From Stutzerimonas nosocomialis (lineage in GTDB: Bacteria; Pseudomonadota; Gammaproteobacteria; Pseudomonadales; Pseudomonadaceae), in NCBI RefSeq assembly GCF_005876855.1, contig NZ_QLAE01000030.1, positions 1-59,561 on the forward strand: 59,561 bases of DNA. Direction: 5' to 3'. How positions within the stretch are numbered: the stretch's first letter is position 1; every line of letters begins with the position of its first letter. The notes under the pieces were generated by a model. That model was given only the letters and a program-made list of their open reading frames with translations. It searched no databases and was not told the origin of the DNA. A program made the position numbers and the translations under genes. Positions 9,582 through 18,575 of the stretch are shown here, piece by piece.

Positions 9582-9831
9582 GGGTGAATCCTCCGCCCCG
9601 TCGGGGTGCTGTGGTTGATGACGATTTCACTCTGGCCCAGGCGGGCGGGTACGGCTTTCGCCGATTTGCCGAAGCTGTCGGGGTTTTGCGCCAGATGCGC
9701 CAACCGGGTGATGCCCTGCCATTCGCAGCACCAAGGCACCCGGCAACCACGGCGACGTTGCAGCCGCATCGGCGTGCGCTACCCTTTCGATCGCCCGCCT
9801 TTCCCGAGGCCTAGCCGATGGATCGACCTTC

Positions 9832-10767
9832 GTGAACCCGCCAGGACCCGCGCTTGCCCCAACGGATGCCCATCGGATACTCGCCGAGTCCATGGTGCGG
9901 TACATGCCGGGTGAGGCCGGGGCGGTGCCGCCGCACCCGGGGATGAATGACGTCGTGCTGCAGCTGTTCACGCACCGCAGCATCACCGAGCCGGTACTCG
10001 TTCCGGCGGTGGCCGAACCGCTGCTGGTGATGGTCCTGGCCGGATCGGCCGTCGTCGAAGAGCGCTTCGCCGGAGAAGAATGGGAATCGGCGCGGGTGCA
10101 GGTCGGCGACTTCTACCTGACCAGCACCACCCTGCCCTACGAGATGCGCTGGCAGACCCTGGGCGGCGATAGCTTCGAGGTGATGCACCTGTATCTGGGC
10201 CACGCGCTGGTCGACCAGGCGTCACGCGACCTGCTGGGACGCCAGGCCGCTCCGGTCAGCCTGCGCGACGTGTCCGCCGGGCGGGACGACCTGGTGCGGA
10301 TACTGCTCGAACAGCTGCGCCAGGAGCTGGTCGAGCGGCGCGAGCCCAGCGCGTTGCTGGTCCGCAGCCTGGCCCAGGCGCTGGCGGTGCACCTGGTCCG
10401 TACCTACCGAGACCCGGACAGGCCGGCCCGGCGCGGCAACGCCCTGCAGGCCCACAAGCTGCGCCGAGTCATCGAACTGATGAACCAGCGCCTGGCCGAG
10501 GACTTCTGCCTGGCGAACCTGGCCCGGGCGGCGCAACTGAGCGAATACCACTTCAGCCGCCTGTTCAAGCGGGCCACCGGCCTGTCGCCCTCGCACTACT
10601 TCATCCGCCTGCGCATGGCCCGGGCGAGAGCGCTGCTGCTCGACACCGACCGCAGCATCATCGACATCGGCATGGAGGTCGGCTATTCCAGCCCCGGCCA
10701 TTTCTCCCAGGTATTTCGTCGCGAAGTGGGCGTCACCCCGAGCGACTATCGCAACCCGGCGCGCTGA
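9832..10767 (+). CDS. AraC family transcriptional regulator
   Basis: A 311-residue AraC/XylS-type regulator. The N-terminal cupin-like sensor domain covers roughly residues 30-180. Two C-terminal helix-turn-helix motifs follow (LANLARAAQLSEYHFSRLFK and IDIGMEVGYSSPGHFSQVFRREVG), ending in the usual TPSDYR. The GTG at 9832 gives the full sensor domain; an internal ATG at 9892 is an alternative start. It is divergent from the SDR gene and ends 15 bases from the convergent terC-like gene. The SDR gene is its most likely target, by position only. Confidence 0.88.
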   Translation: MNPPGPALAPTDAHRILAESMVRYMPGEAGAVPPHPGMNDVVLQLFTHRSITEPVLVPAVAEPLLVMVLAGSAVVEERFAGEEWESARVQVGDFYLTSTTLPYEMRWQTLGGDSFEVMHLYLGHALVDQASRDLLGRQAAPVSLRDVSAGRDDLVRILLEQLRQELVERREPSALLVRSLAQALAVHLVRTYRDPDRPARRGNALQAHKLRRVIELMNQRLAEDFCLANLARAAQLSEYHFSRLFKRATGLSPSHYFIRLRMARARALLLDTDRSIIDIGMEVGYSSPGHFSQVFRREVGVTPSDYRNPAR

Positions 10768-10782
10768 GCCCTTCGACTGCCG

Positions 10783-11841
10783 TCAGTCCCGGCGCGCGAC
10801 GTTCTCCTGCTGGGCGATCGGAGCCGGCTCCAGCGCGCCCGTCGGCGCGTCCGGACCCGGCATGAGCACAGGCTCGCCCCGGGTCTTGTAGAGCGACAGC
10901 AACACCCCGCCGGCGAGTAGCCCGAGGGTGACCGCCAACGAGACGGCGGAGGGGATCTTGCCGATGATGCCGACCAGGGTGATCTTGGTGCCGATGAAGA
11001 TCAGGATCAGCGCGAGCGCGTACTTGAGGTAGGCGAAGCGATGTATGAGCGCGGCCAGCGCGAAGTACAACGCACGCAACCCGAGGATCGCGAAGATGTT
11101 CGAGGTGTAGACGATGAAGGGGTCCTGGGTGATGGCGAACACCGCGGGCACGCTGTCCACGGCGAACACCAGGTCGGCGCATTCGATCAGGATCAGTGCG
11201 AGGAACAGCGGCGTCACCCATAGCACCGCCTTTCCGCCTTCCCCGGGTTGCCGGACGAAGAAGCGCTGGCCATGCAAGCGGTCGGTCACCCGCAGATGCC
11301 GGCGGAGGAACCTGACCAGCGGGTTGCGCTCGAGGTCGGGGTGATCGTCGACCGGACTGAACAGCATCCTCGCGCCAGTCACGGCCAGGAAGACGCCGAA
11401 CACGTAGAGAATCCAGCTGAACTGGTGGATCAGCGCCGCGCCAAGCCCGATCATCGTCGCGCGCAGCACCAGCACTCCCATGATCCCCCAGAACAGCACC
11501 TTGTGCTGGTACTGACGGGGAATGGCCAGGGAGCTGAAGATCATCGCCATGAGGAAGACGTTGTCCATGGACAACGACTTCTCGACCAGAAAGCCGGTCA
11601 GGTAGTCCATGCCGGCATCGCTGCCTTTCTGATGGAACACCCACAGGCCGAACAGCAGGCCGGCGCTGATGTAGCCGCCCGACAGCAGCAGGCTTTCGCG
11701 CACGCCGATTTCTCGATTGTCACGGTGCAGGACACCGAGATCGAAAGCCAGCAGTGCGAAGACGATGGATATGAAAACCAGCCACAGCCAGGTGGCCGTG
11801 CCGAAGAACTCGGCAAGGAGAAACGGTTCTAGGGCGTTCAT
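10783..11841 (-). CDS. TerC family integral membrane protein (Alx-like)
   Basis: A 352-residue membrane protein with about nine hydrophobic segments. The TerC family hallmarks are the two acidic in-membrane motifs EKSLSMDNVF and ECADLVFAVDSVPA. Characterised relatives (Alx, MntP-linked TerC) export manganese or are linked to tellurite and metal stress. A strong GAGGAGG ribosome-binding site sits just before the ATG. The 200-base leader was examined for a yybP-ykoY manganese riboswitch, but the conserved core was not found. Metal export is inferred from the family. Confidence 0.9.
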   Translation of the reverse strand: MNALEPFLLAEFFGTATWLWLVFISIVFALLAFDLGVLHRDNREIGVRESLLLSGGYISAGLLFGLWVFHQKGSDAGMDYLTGFLVEKSLSMDNVFLMAMIFSSLAIPRQYQHKVLFWGIMGVLVLRATMIGLGAALIHQFSWILYVFGVFLAVTGARMLFSPVDDHPDLERNPLVRFLRRHLRVTDRLHGQRFFVRQPGEGGKAVLWVTPLFLALILIECADLVFAVDSVPAVFAITQDPFIVYTSNIFAILGLRALYFALAALIHRFAYLKYALALILIFIGTKITLVGIIGKIPSAVSLAVTLGLLAGGVLLSLYKTRGEPVLMPGPDAPTGALEPAPIAQQENVARRD

Positions 11842-12043
11842 CGAGCCCCTCCTCAGTCGTAATTAAAAGACTGTGATCCGACATCGCGGTATTAACCGCC
11901 AGAGGGGCCCGGCATCACGGGCGCAATATACGGCGGCGCCGAACGCGATACAACGGGCAGATTCGTGGGCCGTTATTCTTCTTTTTCATTAGCTCATGAC
12001 TTCATAGGCCTGATCGGAAGGCGCCCGCCCGAGGCCGTTCCGT

Positions 12044-13399
12044 TCAGCCGAAGGGCAGCACGACCCGGACCTCCAGGCCACCTGCCTGGCGATTGCGCAG
12101 CGTGAGCGTTCCGCCGTGTTCGAGCACCGTCGCCCGCGCCGCGGCCAGCCCCAGCCCGACACCGCCGGTGTTCCGGTTGCGCGAACCCTCGATGCGAAAG
12201 AACGGCATGAACACCGCCTCCTGATGCTCCGGGGCGATACCCGGCCCCCGGTCGAGGACGCGGATTTCCGCCCGGTTCGGTCGGACGATCAGCCGAACGC
12301 AGGGGTCGCGCCCGTACTTGATGGCGTTATCCACCAGATTGACCAGCATCCGCTTGATGCCGATGGGGCGCCCCACGTAGACGAAGCGGCTCGGCCCGCT
12401 CAGGCCGAAGCCGGTCCCGGCGTCCCTGAAATCGTCGGCCACCGTGTGCAGCAGCTCGGCCAGGTCGAACGGGATGGCCGGCTCGAGCCGTGCGTCGTCG
12501 CGAAAGAAATCCAGCGCGGAATTGACCATCGCCTGCATCTCGTCCACGTCGCGGAACAGCTTCGATTGCTGCTCGGCGTCCTCGATGAATTCGCCGCGCA
12601 ACCGCATGCGCGTCAGGGGCGCGCGCAGGTCATGGGAGATGGCGGCCAACATCTGCGTCCGGTCGTGCAGGAAGTGCTGCAGCTGCGCCTGCATGGCATT
12701 GAAGGCGAGGATTGCCTGACGAATCTCCTGCGGCCCTTCCACCGGGATCGGCGGCGCCCGGAAATCGCGGCCGAAACGCCGGGCGCCCTGGGCGAAACGC
12801 TCCAGCGGGCTGGCCAGGTGCCGCGTGGCGACCAGGGCGACGAGGATCGTCGAGAGCAACACCAGGCCCAGCACGATCAGGTTGCGCGGCAGCTCGTCCA
12901 GCCCCCAGCCGCGCGTCGGCACCGAAAAGACGACCCAGGAGCCATCGCTGAGCTCGATCAGCAAGGCATAGCGGCCATCGGTCCGGCTCTGCGGCCAGTC
13001 GCTGGGCTCGTACGCCTCGACCGTCGCCGTGGGCCTGCCCAGCAGATCGCGCAGCATCGCCGCCCCCTTCTGGAAGCCGGGATCGTCGAGACGGGGCAAG
13101 CGAGCCTCTTCGTGCCGTTGCACCCACTGGGTGGTGAAGGTCTGATCGCTGGCGGCGCGGGCGATCTCGGCTCGCTGCCCGGGCGGCACCGAATCGAGGA
13201 TGCGGGTGATGGCGGCGAGCTTCTCCATCAGGCCGATTTCCAGCAGCGGCGGCCGGGCCCAGCCGCCGGCCAGCACACTGAACAGTCCGTTGAGCGCCAG
13301 CGCGGTCAGCATCGCCACCATCGTCGTCACCGCGATCCAGCGCGCCACGGTATACCGCGGCCGGCGAAACCTGGCCAACGCCCGGCGCAGCGGGCTCAC
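12044..13399 (-). CDS. Two-component sensor histidine kinase (EnvZ/RstB type)
   Basis: A 451-residue membrane sensor. Transmembrane helices lie at about residues 21-43 and 173-192 and flank a periplasmic domain of about 130 residues. A HAMP segment (ASPLERFAQGARRFGRD), HisKA with H256 in ISHDLRAPLTRMRLR, and HATPase motifs (NLVDNAIKYG, DRGPGI, GGVGLGLA) follow. The start is the GTG at 13399, which overlaps the stop of the response regulator as GTGA. The reading frame stays open further upstream, but that part is out of frame inside the regulator gene. It forms an operon with the OmpR-type regulator. The stimulus is unknown. Confidence 0.92.
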   Translation of the reverse strand: MSPLRRALARFRRPRYTVARWIAVTTMVAMLTALALNGLFSVLAGGWARPPLLEIGLMEKLAAITRILDSVPPGQRAEIARAASDQTFTTQWVQRHEEARLPRLDDPGFQKGAAMLRDLLGRPTATVEAYEPSDWPQSRTDGRYALLIELSDGSWVVFSVPTRGWGLDELPRNLIVLGLVLLSTILVALVATRHLASPLERFAQGARRFGRDFRAPPIPVEGPQEIRQAILAFNAMQAQLQHFLHDRTQMLAAISHDLRAPLTRMRLRGEFIEDAEQQSKLFRDVDEMQAMVNSALDFFRDDARLEPAIPFDLAELLHTVADDFRDAGTGFGLSGPSRFVYVGRPIGIKRMLVNLVDNAIKYGRDPCVRLIVRPNRAEIRVLDRGPGIAPEHQEAVFMPFFRIEGSRNRNTGGVGLGLAAARATVLEHGGTLTLRNRQAGGLEVRVVLPFG

Positions 13400-14118
13400 C
13401 GCTTCACCAGCACGTTCGGCGTGAACAGGTAGCCGCCGTTGCGGATGGTACGGATCATGGGCGCGCGGTTGGGGTCGGTCTCCAGCTTGCGGCGCAAGCG
13501 GCTGACCTGGACATCCACGCTGCGATCGTAGGCGTCGTAGGCTTCGCCGCGCGCCATATCGAGCAATTGCTGACGCGTCAGCACCCTCAGCGGGTGCTCG
13601 GCGAAGACCAGCAGCAGCTCGAACTCCCCGCTCGACAGCGGGATCATCACCTTGTCCGGCGAGCGCAACTCGCGCCGCGTGACGTCCAGCTGCCAGCCGG
13701 CGAACTCCAGGATCGGGCGCGGCTTGTCGTTCCAGACGCTTCTGACCTCTCCCGTGCGGCGCAGCACGGCCCGTATCCGCGCCAGCAGCTCGCGGGCGTC
13801 GAACGGCTTGGTCAGGTAATCGTCCGCCCCCAGCTCCAGCCCCACGATACGGTCGCTCAGCTCGCCCATCGCGGTCAGCATGATGACCGCGATGCCCTGT
13901 TCGGCGCGCAGCCGCTGGCAGAGCATCAGCCCGCTCTCGCCGGGAAGCATCACGTCCAGGATCACCAGGTCGGGCATCTGGCGTTCCACGGCGTGCCACA
14001 GCGTCGGCCCGTCGGTGGCGGTATCCACGCGATAACCATGCTGTTCGAGAAACTTCTTCAACAGGGCGAGAACTTCGAGGTCATCGTCGACAAGTAATAG
14101 ATGGGTCACGATGGGCAC
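13396..14118 (-). CDS. OmpR family response regulator
   Basis: A 240-residue regulator. The receiver domain has acidic residues at D11-D13, phospho-acceptor D55 (LVILDVMLPG) and K104 (LTKPF). The C-terminal winged-helix DNA-binding domain (LSSGEFELLLVF...DVQVSRLRRKLE...IRTIRNGGYLF) is of OmpR/PhoB type. Its stop overlaps the kinase start by four bases, indicating co-translation. The gene is divergent from the mlaA-like lipoprotein gene. That neighbour is a possible target, since OmpR-type systems often govern envelope genes, but this rests on position only. Confidence 0.93.
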   Translation of the reverse strand: MPIVTHLLLVDDDLEVLALLKKFLEQHGYRVDTATDGPTLWHAVERQMPDLVILDVMLPGESGLMLCQRLRAEQGIAVIMLTAMGELSDRIVGLELGADDYLTKPFDARELLARIRAVLRRTGEVRSVWNDKPRPILEFAGWQLDVTRRELRSPDKVMIPLSSGEFELLLVFAEHPLRVLTRQQLLDMARGEAYDAYDRSVDVQVSRLRRKLETDPNRAPMIRTIRNGGYLFTPNVLVKR

Positions 14119-14274
14119 GTGCGGACTTGTTGGAAGTGGATATCTAAAACCATTCGACCGGTTACGTCATATATTTCAATCGGGCAACAAAACTACCGGC
14201 ACGCAATACAGCGGAAATCCTGGAGCAAAGAATCGCAGTCAGCATCGCGACCATTTCCTACCGAGACAGTCCCG

Positions 14275-15066
14275 ATGCCAACCACACCTTCCGCTTCGCG
14301 TTTCATCCGTCCCCTGTTCGCCGGACTCATCCTGTTGCTGGCCAGCGGCTGCGCCAGCCAACCGGCCGCCACGCAACCGGACGCCTGCGGCAACGTCGCC
14401 TATGGCTACTACGACCCCGCCGAGTCCATCAACCGGGGAATCTTCGCCTTCAACCGAACCCTGGACAACTATGCACTGGCGCCCGTGGCCCGGGGTTATC
14501 GCCGTCTTCCGGGATTCTTCCAGACCGGCGTCCACAACTTCGTCGCCAACTTCGGCGAGCCCAAGGTATTCATCAACGACCTGTTGCAAGGCAACTTCAG
14601 ACGTTCGGCCAATACCGCCGGCCGCTTCTTCATAAACACCACGGCGGGCATCGTTGGTTTGATCGATGTTTCGGGCAAGTTGGGCATTGAAAGACACCGG
14701 TCGGACTTCGGCCAGACATTCGGCGTCTGGAATATTGCCAGCGGCCCCATCGTCGAACTTCCGCTGTTCGGCACGTCCAATCTGCGAGATGCGACCGGCC
14801 GGGTGGTGAGCTTCGCGGTAAGCCCCTTCGGCGACAACAGCGATACCGTCGATACCCTGAGCACCCTCAATACCGTCGGCGGCGTGGTCGACGGCCGGGC
14901 GGAAAACCTGCCGCTGACCGACGAGCTGCGCAAACGGCCGGATTACTACGCCGCGCTGCGCGATACCGTCGCGCAACATCGCTCCAACGTCGTCGCGGAA
15001 GGCAAACGGGGCACGGCCGCAACCCCCACGCACGCCTGCGAACAGGGTGAAGCCGATGGCGATTGA
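14275..15066 (+). CDS. mlaA: MlaA (VacJ) family outer-membrane lipoprotein
   Basis: A 263-residue lipoprotein. A signal sequence ends in the lipobox LLASGC, with C26 as the lipidated cysteine. The MlaA domain follows: YDPAESINRGIFAFNRTLDNYALAPVARGYR, then NFGEPKVFINDLLQGN and FGQTFGVWNIASGPIVELPLFG. MlaA removes misplaced phospholipid from the outer leaflet and hands it to MlaC. I start at the ATG at 14275, which gives a correct signal peptide; a longer frame from 14101 lacks one. It overlaps the next small gene by 11 bases. The mlaBCDEF genes are not nearby, as is usual in pseudomonads. Confidence 0.9.
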   Translation: MPTTPSASRFIRPLFAGLILLLASGCASQPAATQPDACGNVAYGYYDPAESINRGIFAFNRTLDNYALAPVARGYRRLPGFFQTGVHNFVANFGEPKVFINDLLQGNFRRSANTAGRFFINTTAGIVGLIDVSGKLGIERHRSDFGQTFGVWNIASGPIVELPLFGTSNLRDATGRVVSFAVSPFGDNSDTVDTLSTLNTVGGVVDGRAENLPLTDELRKRPDYYAALRDTVAQHRSNVVAEGKRGTAATPTHACEQGEADGD

Positions 15067-15286
15067 TCACCCGCTGGTGCTGCATCGCCGCATGAGGGCA
15101 CCGGACCCCTCCTCGCTGCACTGCCGCGAGATCGAACTGCGCCTGGACGAGGACGGCCGTCATCTGGTGCTCAGCCGGTACACCGAACTGTACCGGGAGG
15201 AACGAACCGCCTGGTGCTCCATCAGCCATCACCACATACCGCTGGTGAGCGTCATCCGCTGGATGATCGAGAACGGAACGCCCTGA
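15056..15286 (+). CDS. Small hypothetical protein coupled to mlaA
   Basis: A 76-residue soluble protein beginning MAIDHPLVLHRR, rich in charged residues and histidines (SISHHHIPL), with no membrane segment. It overlaps the end of the mlaA-like gene by 11 bases and is preceded by AGGGTGA, so it is likely translated from the same message. I do not recognise the family. It ends just before a strong inverted repeat that also covers the end of leuD on the other strand. Confidence 0.6.
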   Translation: MAIDHPLVLHRRMRAPDPSSLHCREIELRLDEDGRHLVLSRYTELYREERTAWCSISHHHIPLVSVIRWMIENGTP

Positions 15287-15314
15287 CGGCCGACAAGACG
15301 GCCCCAGGCAAAGT

Positions 15315-15343
15315 CTTCAGGCCAACCAGGGGTTGGCCTGAAG
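15315..15343. terminator. 13-bp perfect hairpin between convergent genes
   Basis: Arms CTTCAGGCCAACC (15315-15327) and GGTTGGCCTGAAG (15331-15343) pair perfectly around AGG. The structure spans the leuD stop codon at 15317-15319 and lies 28 bases past the small plus-strand gene. No clear U-run follows on either strand, so it may act as a bidirectional terminator or as an mRNA 3'-end stabiliser. Confidence 0.55.
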
Positions 15344-15925
15344 ATGCCGGGCCTCGAATGCCTTGATCTGATCGGTGCGCTGCAGCGTACTGCCGATGGC
15401 ATCGAGCCCGAGCAGCAGCGCTTCCTTGCGCAGGGCGTCGATGGCGAATTCGAGGGTGCGTCCGCCGTCGAGGGTGATCGTCTGCGCCGCGAGGTCGATG
15501 CGGATCGGGGACGACTCGGGCCGGGCGACCGTTTCACCGACCTCGCGCAGCTGCCCATCGCTCAGCTGGATGAGCAGCAGGCCGTTGCGCTGGCAGTTGT
15601 CGAAGAAAATCCCGGCGAAGCTGGTGCCGATCAGCGCGCGGATGCCCAGCTGCTTGAGGCCCCACACGGCATGTTCGCGGCTCGAGCCGCAGCCGAAATT
15701 GGGCCCGACGACCAGGAAGCGGGCCTGGTTCCAGGGCTTTTGGTTGAGGATGAAATCCGGGTTCGGCTCGCCGTTCGGCAGCAGGCGCAGGTCGAAGAAC
15801 ACGCCCCGGTCGAGGCCGTTGCGGTCGATGCCCTTGAGGAACTGCTTGGGCATGATCACGTCGGTATCGACGTTGGCGGCGAGCATGGGCGCGGCGGTGC
15901 CGCTGATGTCAACGAAGGGTTCCAT
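15317..15925 (-). CDS. leuD: LeuD-type small subunit of an isopropylmalate isomerase-like enzyme
   Basis: A 202-residue protein with the LeuD swivel-domain motifs: NVDTDVIMPKQFLK, GPNFGCGSSREHAVWGL and GTSFAGIFFDNCQRNGLL. It is the small subunit of the aconitase-superfamily dehydratase whose large subunit is encoded immediately upstream, one base away. The ATG at 15925 gives the normal family start. The canonical partner gene leuB is absent, and the neighbours are a dehalogenase-like hydrolase and a LysR regulator. This may therefore be a catabolic paralogue acting on another 2- or 3-alkylmalate rather than the leucine pathway enzyme. Confidence 0.85.
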   Translation of the reverse strand: MEPFVDISGTAAPMLAANVDTDVIMPKQFLKGIDRNGLDRGVFFDLRLLPNGEPNPDFILNQKPWNQARFLVVGPNFGCGSSREHAVWGLKQLGIRALIGTSFAGIFFDNCQRNGLLLIQLSDGQLREVGETVARPESSPIRIDLAAQTITLDGGRTLEFAIDALRKEALLLGLDAIGSTLQRTDQIKAFEARHLQANPWLA

Positions 15926-15926
15926 C

Positions 15927-17348
15927 TCAGGCCTCCAGGGGCAGCGAACGTACATCGGTCAAACGGCCCGAGACCGCCGCGGCAGCGACCATCGCGGGGC
16001 TCATCAGGTGGGTACGCGCACCGGCACCCTGGCGCCCTTCGAAGTTGCGGTTGGTGCTGGAGGCGCAGCGATCGCCGGGCGCCAGGACGTCGTCGTTCAT
16101 GGCCAGGCACATCGAGCAGCCCGACTGGCGCCATTCGAAACCGGCGTCCAGGAACACCTGGGCCAGCCCTTCCGCCTCGGCCTGTGCACGCACCTGGGTG
16201 GAACCGGGAACCACCATGGCCCGCACATGGGGCGCGACCTTGCGGCCGCGCACGACACGGGCGGCGTCGCGCAGATCCTCGATACGGGCGTTGGTGCACG
16301 AGCCGATGAAGGCATGGCTGATCTCGATGGCGCTCAGGCGCTCGCCCGCCGTGAGGCCCATGTAGCGCAGGGCGCGCTGCAGGTCCTGGCGGCGGATGGC
16401 ATCCGGCTCGTCCTGCGGGTCCGGCACCCGGTCGCCGATGGCGGCGGCCTGGTCGGGGCTCGTGCCCCAGGTGACCATCGGCTCCAGGGCGCCGGCGTCC
16501 AGCTCGATGTCGACGTCGAATTCGGCGCCCGGATCGCTGTAGAGTTCGCGCCAGCGCGCGACGGCCTGGTCCCAGAGCGCGCCTTTCGGCGCCCGTGGCT
16601 TGTCGGCCAGGTAGGCATAGACCTTGTCGTCCGGCGCCATGAAGGCACCGCGCGCGCCCGCCTCGACCGCCATGTTGCAGATCGTCATCCGCGCCTCGAC
16701 GCTCAGGGCCTCGATCGTCGGGCCGGCGAACTCGATGGCGTAGCCGGTGGCACCGGACGCGCCGATGCGGCGGATCAGCGCCATGATGATGTCCTTGGAA
16801 GTCAGGCCGACGCCGAGCTCGCCATGGACCCTCACGCGCATGGTCTTGAGCCGCTTGTAGACCAGCGTCTGGGTCGCCAGCAGGTGCTCGATCTCCGAGG
16901 TGCCGATGCCGAAGCCGAAGGCGCCCAGCGCCCCGTAGGTGGTGGTGTGGCTGTCGCCGGCCGCGACCACCATGCCGGGCAGGATGAAGCCCTGCTCGGG
17001 CGCGACGACGTGCTCGATGCCCTGGCGCTTGTCCAGCACATCGAAGAGTTCGATGCCGAAGTCGCGGCAGTTCTCGGCGAAGTAGGACACCTGCCGCGCG
17101 CCACCCGGGTCGGGCATGGCGGCGATGCGGTTCGGGCTCGTGGGGTTGACGTGATCCACCACCGCCAGGGTGGCAGCCGGCCGCCAGACCTTGCGATCCG
17201 CCTCGCGCAGACCGCTGAAGGCCTGCGGGCTGGTGTATTCGTTGGCGACCTGCCGGTCGATGTAGAGCAGCACATGGCCCTGGTCGTCGAGGTCGCAGAC
17301 GGTATGGGAGTCGATGTGCTTGTCGTAAAGGGTTCTGGGGCGATTCAT
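15927..17348 (-). CDS. leuC: LeuC-type large subunit of an isopropylmalate isomerase-like enzyme
   Basis: A 473-residue aconitase-superfamily subunit. The [4Fe-4S] ligands are visible as GSCTN and the CxxC of [10 protein letters not shown], and the substrate-side block [19 protein letters not shown] is present. The family reaction is reversible dehydration and hydration moving a hydroxyl group between adjacent carbons. Some positions differ from the usual LeuC pattern: [10 protein letters not shown] appears where DHNVPT is usual. It is not in a leuB operon. Together with the neighbouring genes, this suggests a specialised isozyme. A 15-bp dyad about 117 bases upstream at 17465 is a probable regulator site. 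Confidence 0.85.
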   Translation of the reverse strand: MNRPRTLYDKHIDSHTVCDLDDQGHVLLYIDRQVANEYTSPQAFSGLREADRKVWRPAATLAVVDHVNPTSPNRIAAMPDPGGARQVSYFAENCRDFGIELFDVLDKRQGIEHVVAPEQGFILPGMVVAAGDSHTTTYGALGAFGFGIGTSEIEHLLATQTLVYKRLKTMRVRVHGELGVGLTSKDIIMALIRRIGASGATGYAIEFAGPTIEALSVEARMTICNMAVEAGARGAFMAPDDKVYAYLADKPRAPKGALWDQAVARWRELYSDPGAEFDVDIELDAGALEPMVTWGTSPDQAAAIGDRVPDPQDEPDAIRRQDLQRALRYMGLTAGERLSAIEISHAFIGSCTNARIEDLRDAARVVRGRKVAPHVRAMVVPGSTQVRAQAEAEGLAQVFLDAGFEWRQSGCSMCLAMNDDVLAPGDRCASSTNRNFEGRQGAGARTHLMSPAMVAAAAVSGRLTDVRSLPLEA

Positions 17349-17464
17349 GGCCGTTCTCGCTTCGTGCTTTCGTCCAGGGCAGCGCAGCGCCCGGCTGCCA
17401 GGCCTGCCCCGCCAGCATATTGAGCGTCATCGCCCACACAAAGCGCGTTAGTGGGATGCGAGAA

Positions 17465-17479
17465 TTCACGATTCGTGAA
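17465..17479. promoter_or_regulatory. Perfect 15-bp dyad upstream of leuC (LysR-type box)
   Basis: The sequence is TTCACGATTCGTGAA, arms TTCACGA/TCGTGAA around a central T. It fits the LysR T-N11-A rule. It lies between the dehalogenase-like gene and leuC. A close copy (12 of 15 bases identical) lies upstream of the dehalogenase-like gene. Confidence 0.6.
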
Positions 17480-17580
17480 CGATGCCGGCGGCAGGGCGTT
17501 CGGTAGACAGGCGACGGCGCGCCGGGAGAAAAGTACGAGGGCGCCGGCCGGATTCCTTCCGGCGGCGCCCTGCGCGGGGC

Positions 17581-18456
17581 TCAGCCGAAAAAGGCCATCG
17601 CTTCGTCGAACAGCAGGTCCGGCACCTCTTCCGGCAGGTAGTGCCCGGCCGGAAGGGCCTTGCCCTGGACGTTGGTCGCGACCTTCCGCCACTCCGCCAG
17701 CGGATCGAAGCAGCGACCGACGACGCCCTCGCCACCCCACAGCACCAGCACCGGCATTTCCAGTTGCCGGCCCGCCTCGCGGTCCAGCCTGTCGTGCTCC
17801 AGGTCGATGCCGGCGCTGGCGCGGTAGTCCTCGCAGATGGCGTGCGCCGCGCCCGGCAGGCGGAGACAACGCAGGTACTCGGCCAATGCCTCCTCGGTGA
17901 AGGGCTTCATGCCGGCGCTGCGCGTGCCCATCACGCTGCGCAGATACAACTCCGGATTGCCCTCGAGCAGGGCCTCGGGCAGCGGAGCCGGGCGGATCAG
18001 GAAGAACCAGTGCCAGTAGGCACGGGCGAACGCCTCGTTGGTCTGAGAATACATCGCCAGGGTCGGGGCGATGTCCAGCAGGATCATCCGCCGGACCGCC
18101 GTGCCGTGGTCGGCCGCCAGGCGATGGGCGACCCGCGCGCCACGGTCATGGGCGAGCACGTCGAAGGTCGGAAACCCCAGGGTTTCCATCAGCTCCAGGG
18201 CGTCGCGCGCCATCTCGCGCTTGGAGTAGGCGTTGTGGTCATCGCCACCGACGGGTTTGTCGCTGTCGCCGTAGCCTCTGAGGTCGGCGGCGACCACGGT
18301 GAAGTGCCGGGCCAGCCGGTCGGCGATCTTGTGCCAGATGACATGGGTCTGCGGATGCCCATGAAGCAGCAGCAGGGCCGGCCCGGTGCCACCCTTGCGG
18401 TAGGCGATGCGCACGCCATTGACCAGGCACTCGTCCTTCTGGAACTCAGCGAACAT
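17581..18456 (-). CDS. Alpha/beta hydrolase of the fluoroacetate dehalogenase family
   Basis: A 291-residue alpha/beta-fold hydrolase. It carries the diagnostic residues of haloacetate/fluoroacetate dehalogenases: nucleophile D104 followed by R105 and R108 (HDRGAR) for carboxylate binding, acid D128 (LLDIAPT), the halide-pocket pair H149-W150 (AYWHWFF), Y211 (CEDYRAS), and base H272 (PAGHYLP). GHPQTH near residue 34 is the oxyanion motif. The family hydrolyses alpha-haloacids by an ester intermediate. Activity on fluoroacetate is inferred from these positions and not proven. GAGGAGAG precedes the ATG at 18456. A LysR gene lies upstream, and the leuCD-like pair downstream in the same orientation. 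Confidence 0.82.
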   Translation of the reverse strand: MFAEFQKDECLVNGVRIAYRKGGTGPALLLLHGHPQTHVIWHKIADRLARHFTVVAADLRGYGDSDKPVGGDDHNAYSKREMARDALELMETLGFPTFDVLAHDRGARVAHRLAADHGTAVRRMILLDIAPTLAMYSQTNEAFARAYWHWFFLIRPAPLPEALLEGNPELYLRSVMGTRSAGMKPFTEEALAEYLRCLRLPGAAHAICEDYRASAGIDLEHDRLDREAGRQLEMPVLVLWGGEGVVGRCFDPLAEWRKVATNVQGKALPAGHYLPEEVPDLLFDEAMAFFG

Positions 18457-18537
18457 ACCCTCTCTCCTCTTCATTCAGTGCCCGCCATGCTAGGTAAGCC
18501 GAAGACGAGCGCAAGCCGCGAAACCGTGACCCGATCA

Positions 18538-18552
18538 TTCATGAATCGTGGA
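18538..18552. promoter_or_regulatory. Second copy of the 15-bp LysR-type box
   Basis: TTCATGAATCGTGGA matches the leuC-upstream dyad at 12 of 15 positions. It lies about 80 bases upstream of the dehalogenase-like start and just past the LysR stop. It is a probable binding site for the neighbouring LysR regulator. Confidence 0.5.
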
Positions 18553-18575
18553 TGGTCGGGGCGATCCGCACGGCG

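Noticed and set aside
11842-12043. Manganese (yybP-ykoY) riboswitch in the TerC leader
   Set aside because: TerC/Alx genes often carry one, but the conserved aptamer core is not visible here on the minus strand; only a strong ribosome-binding site is clear.
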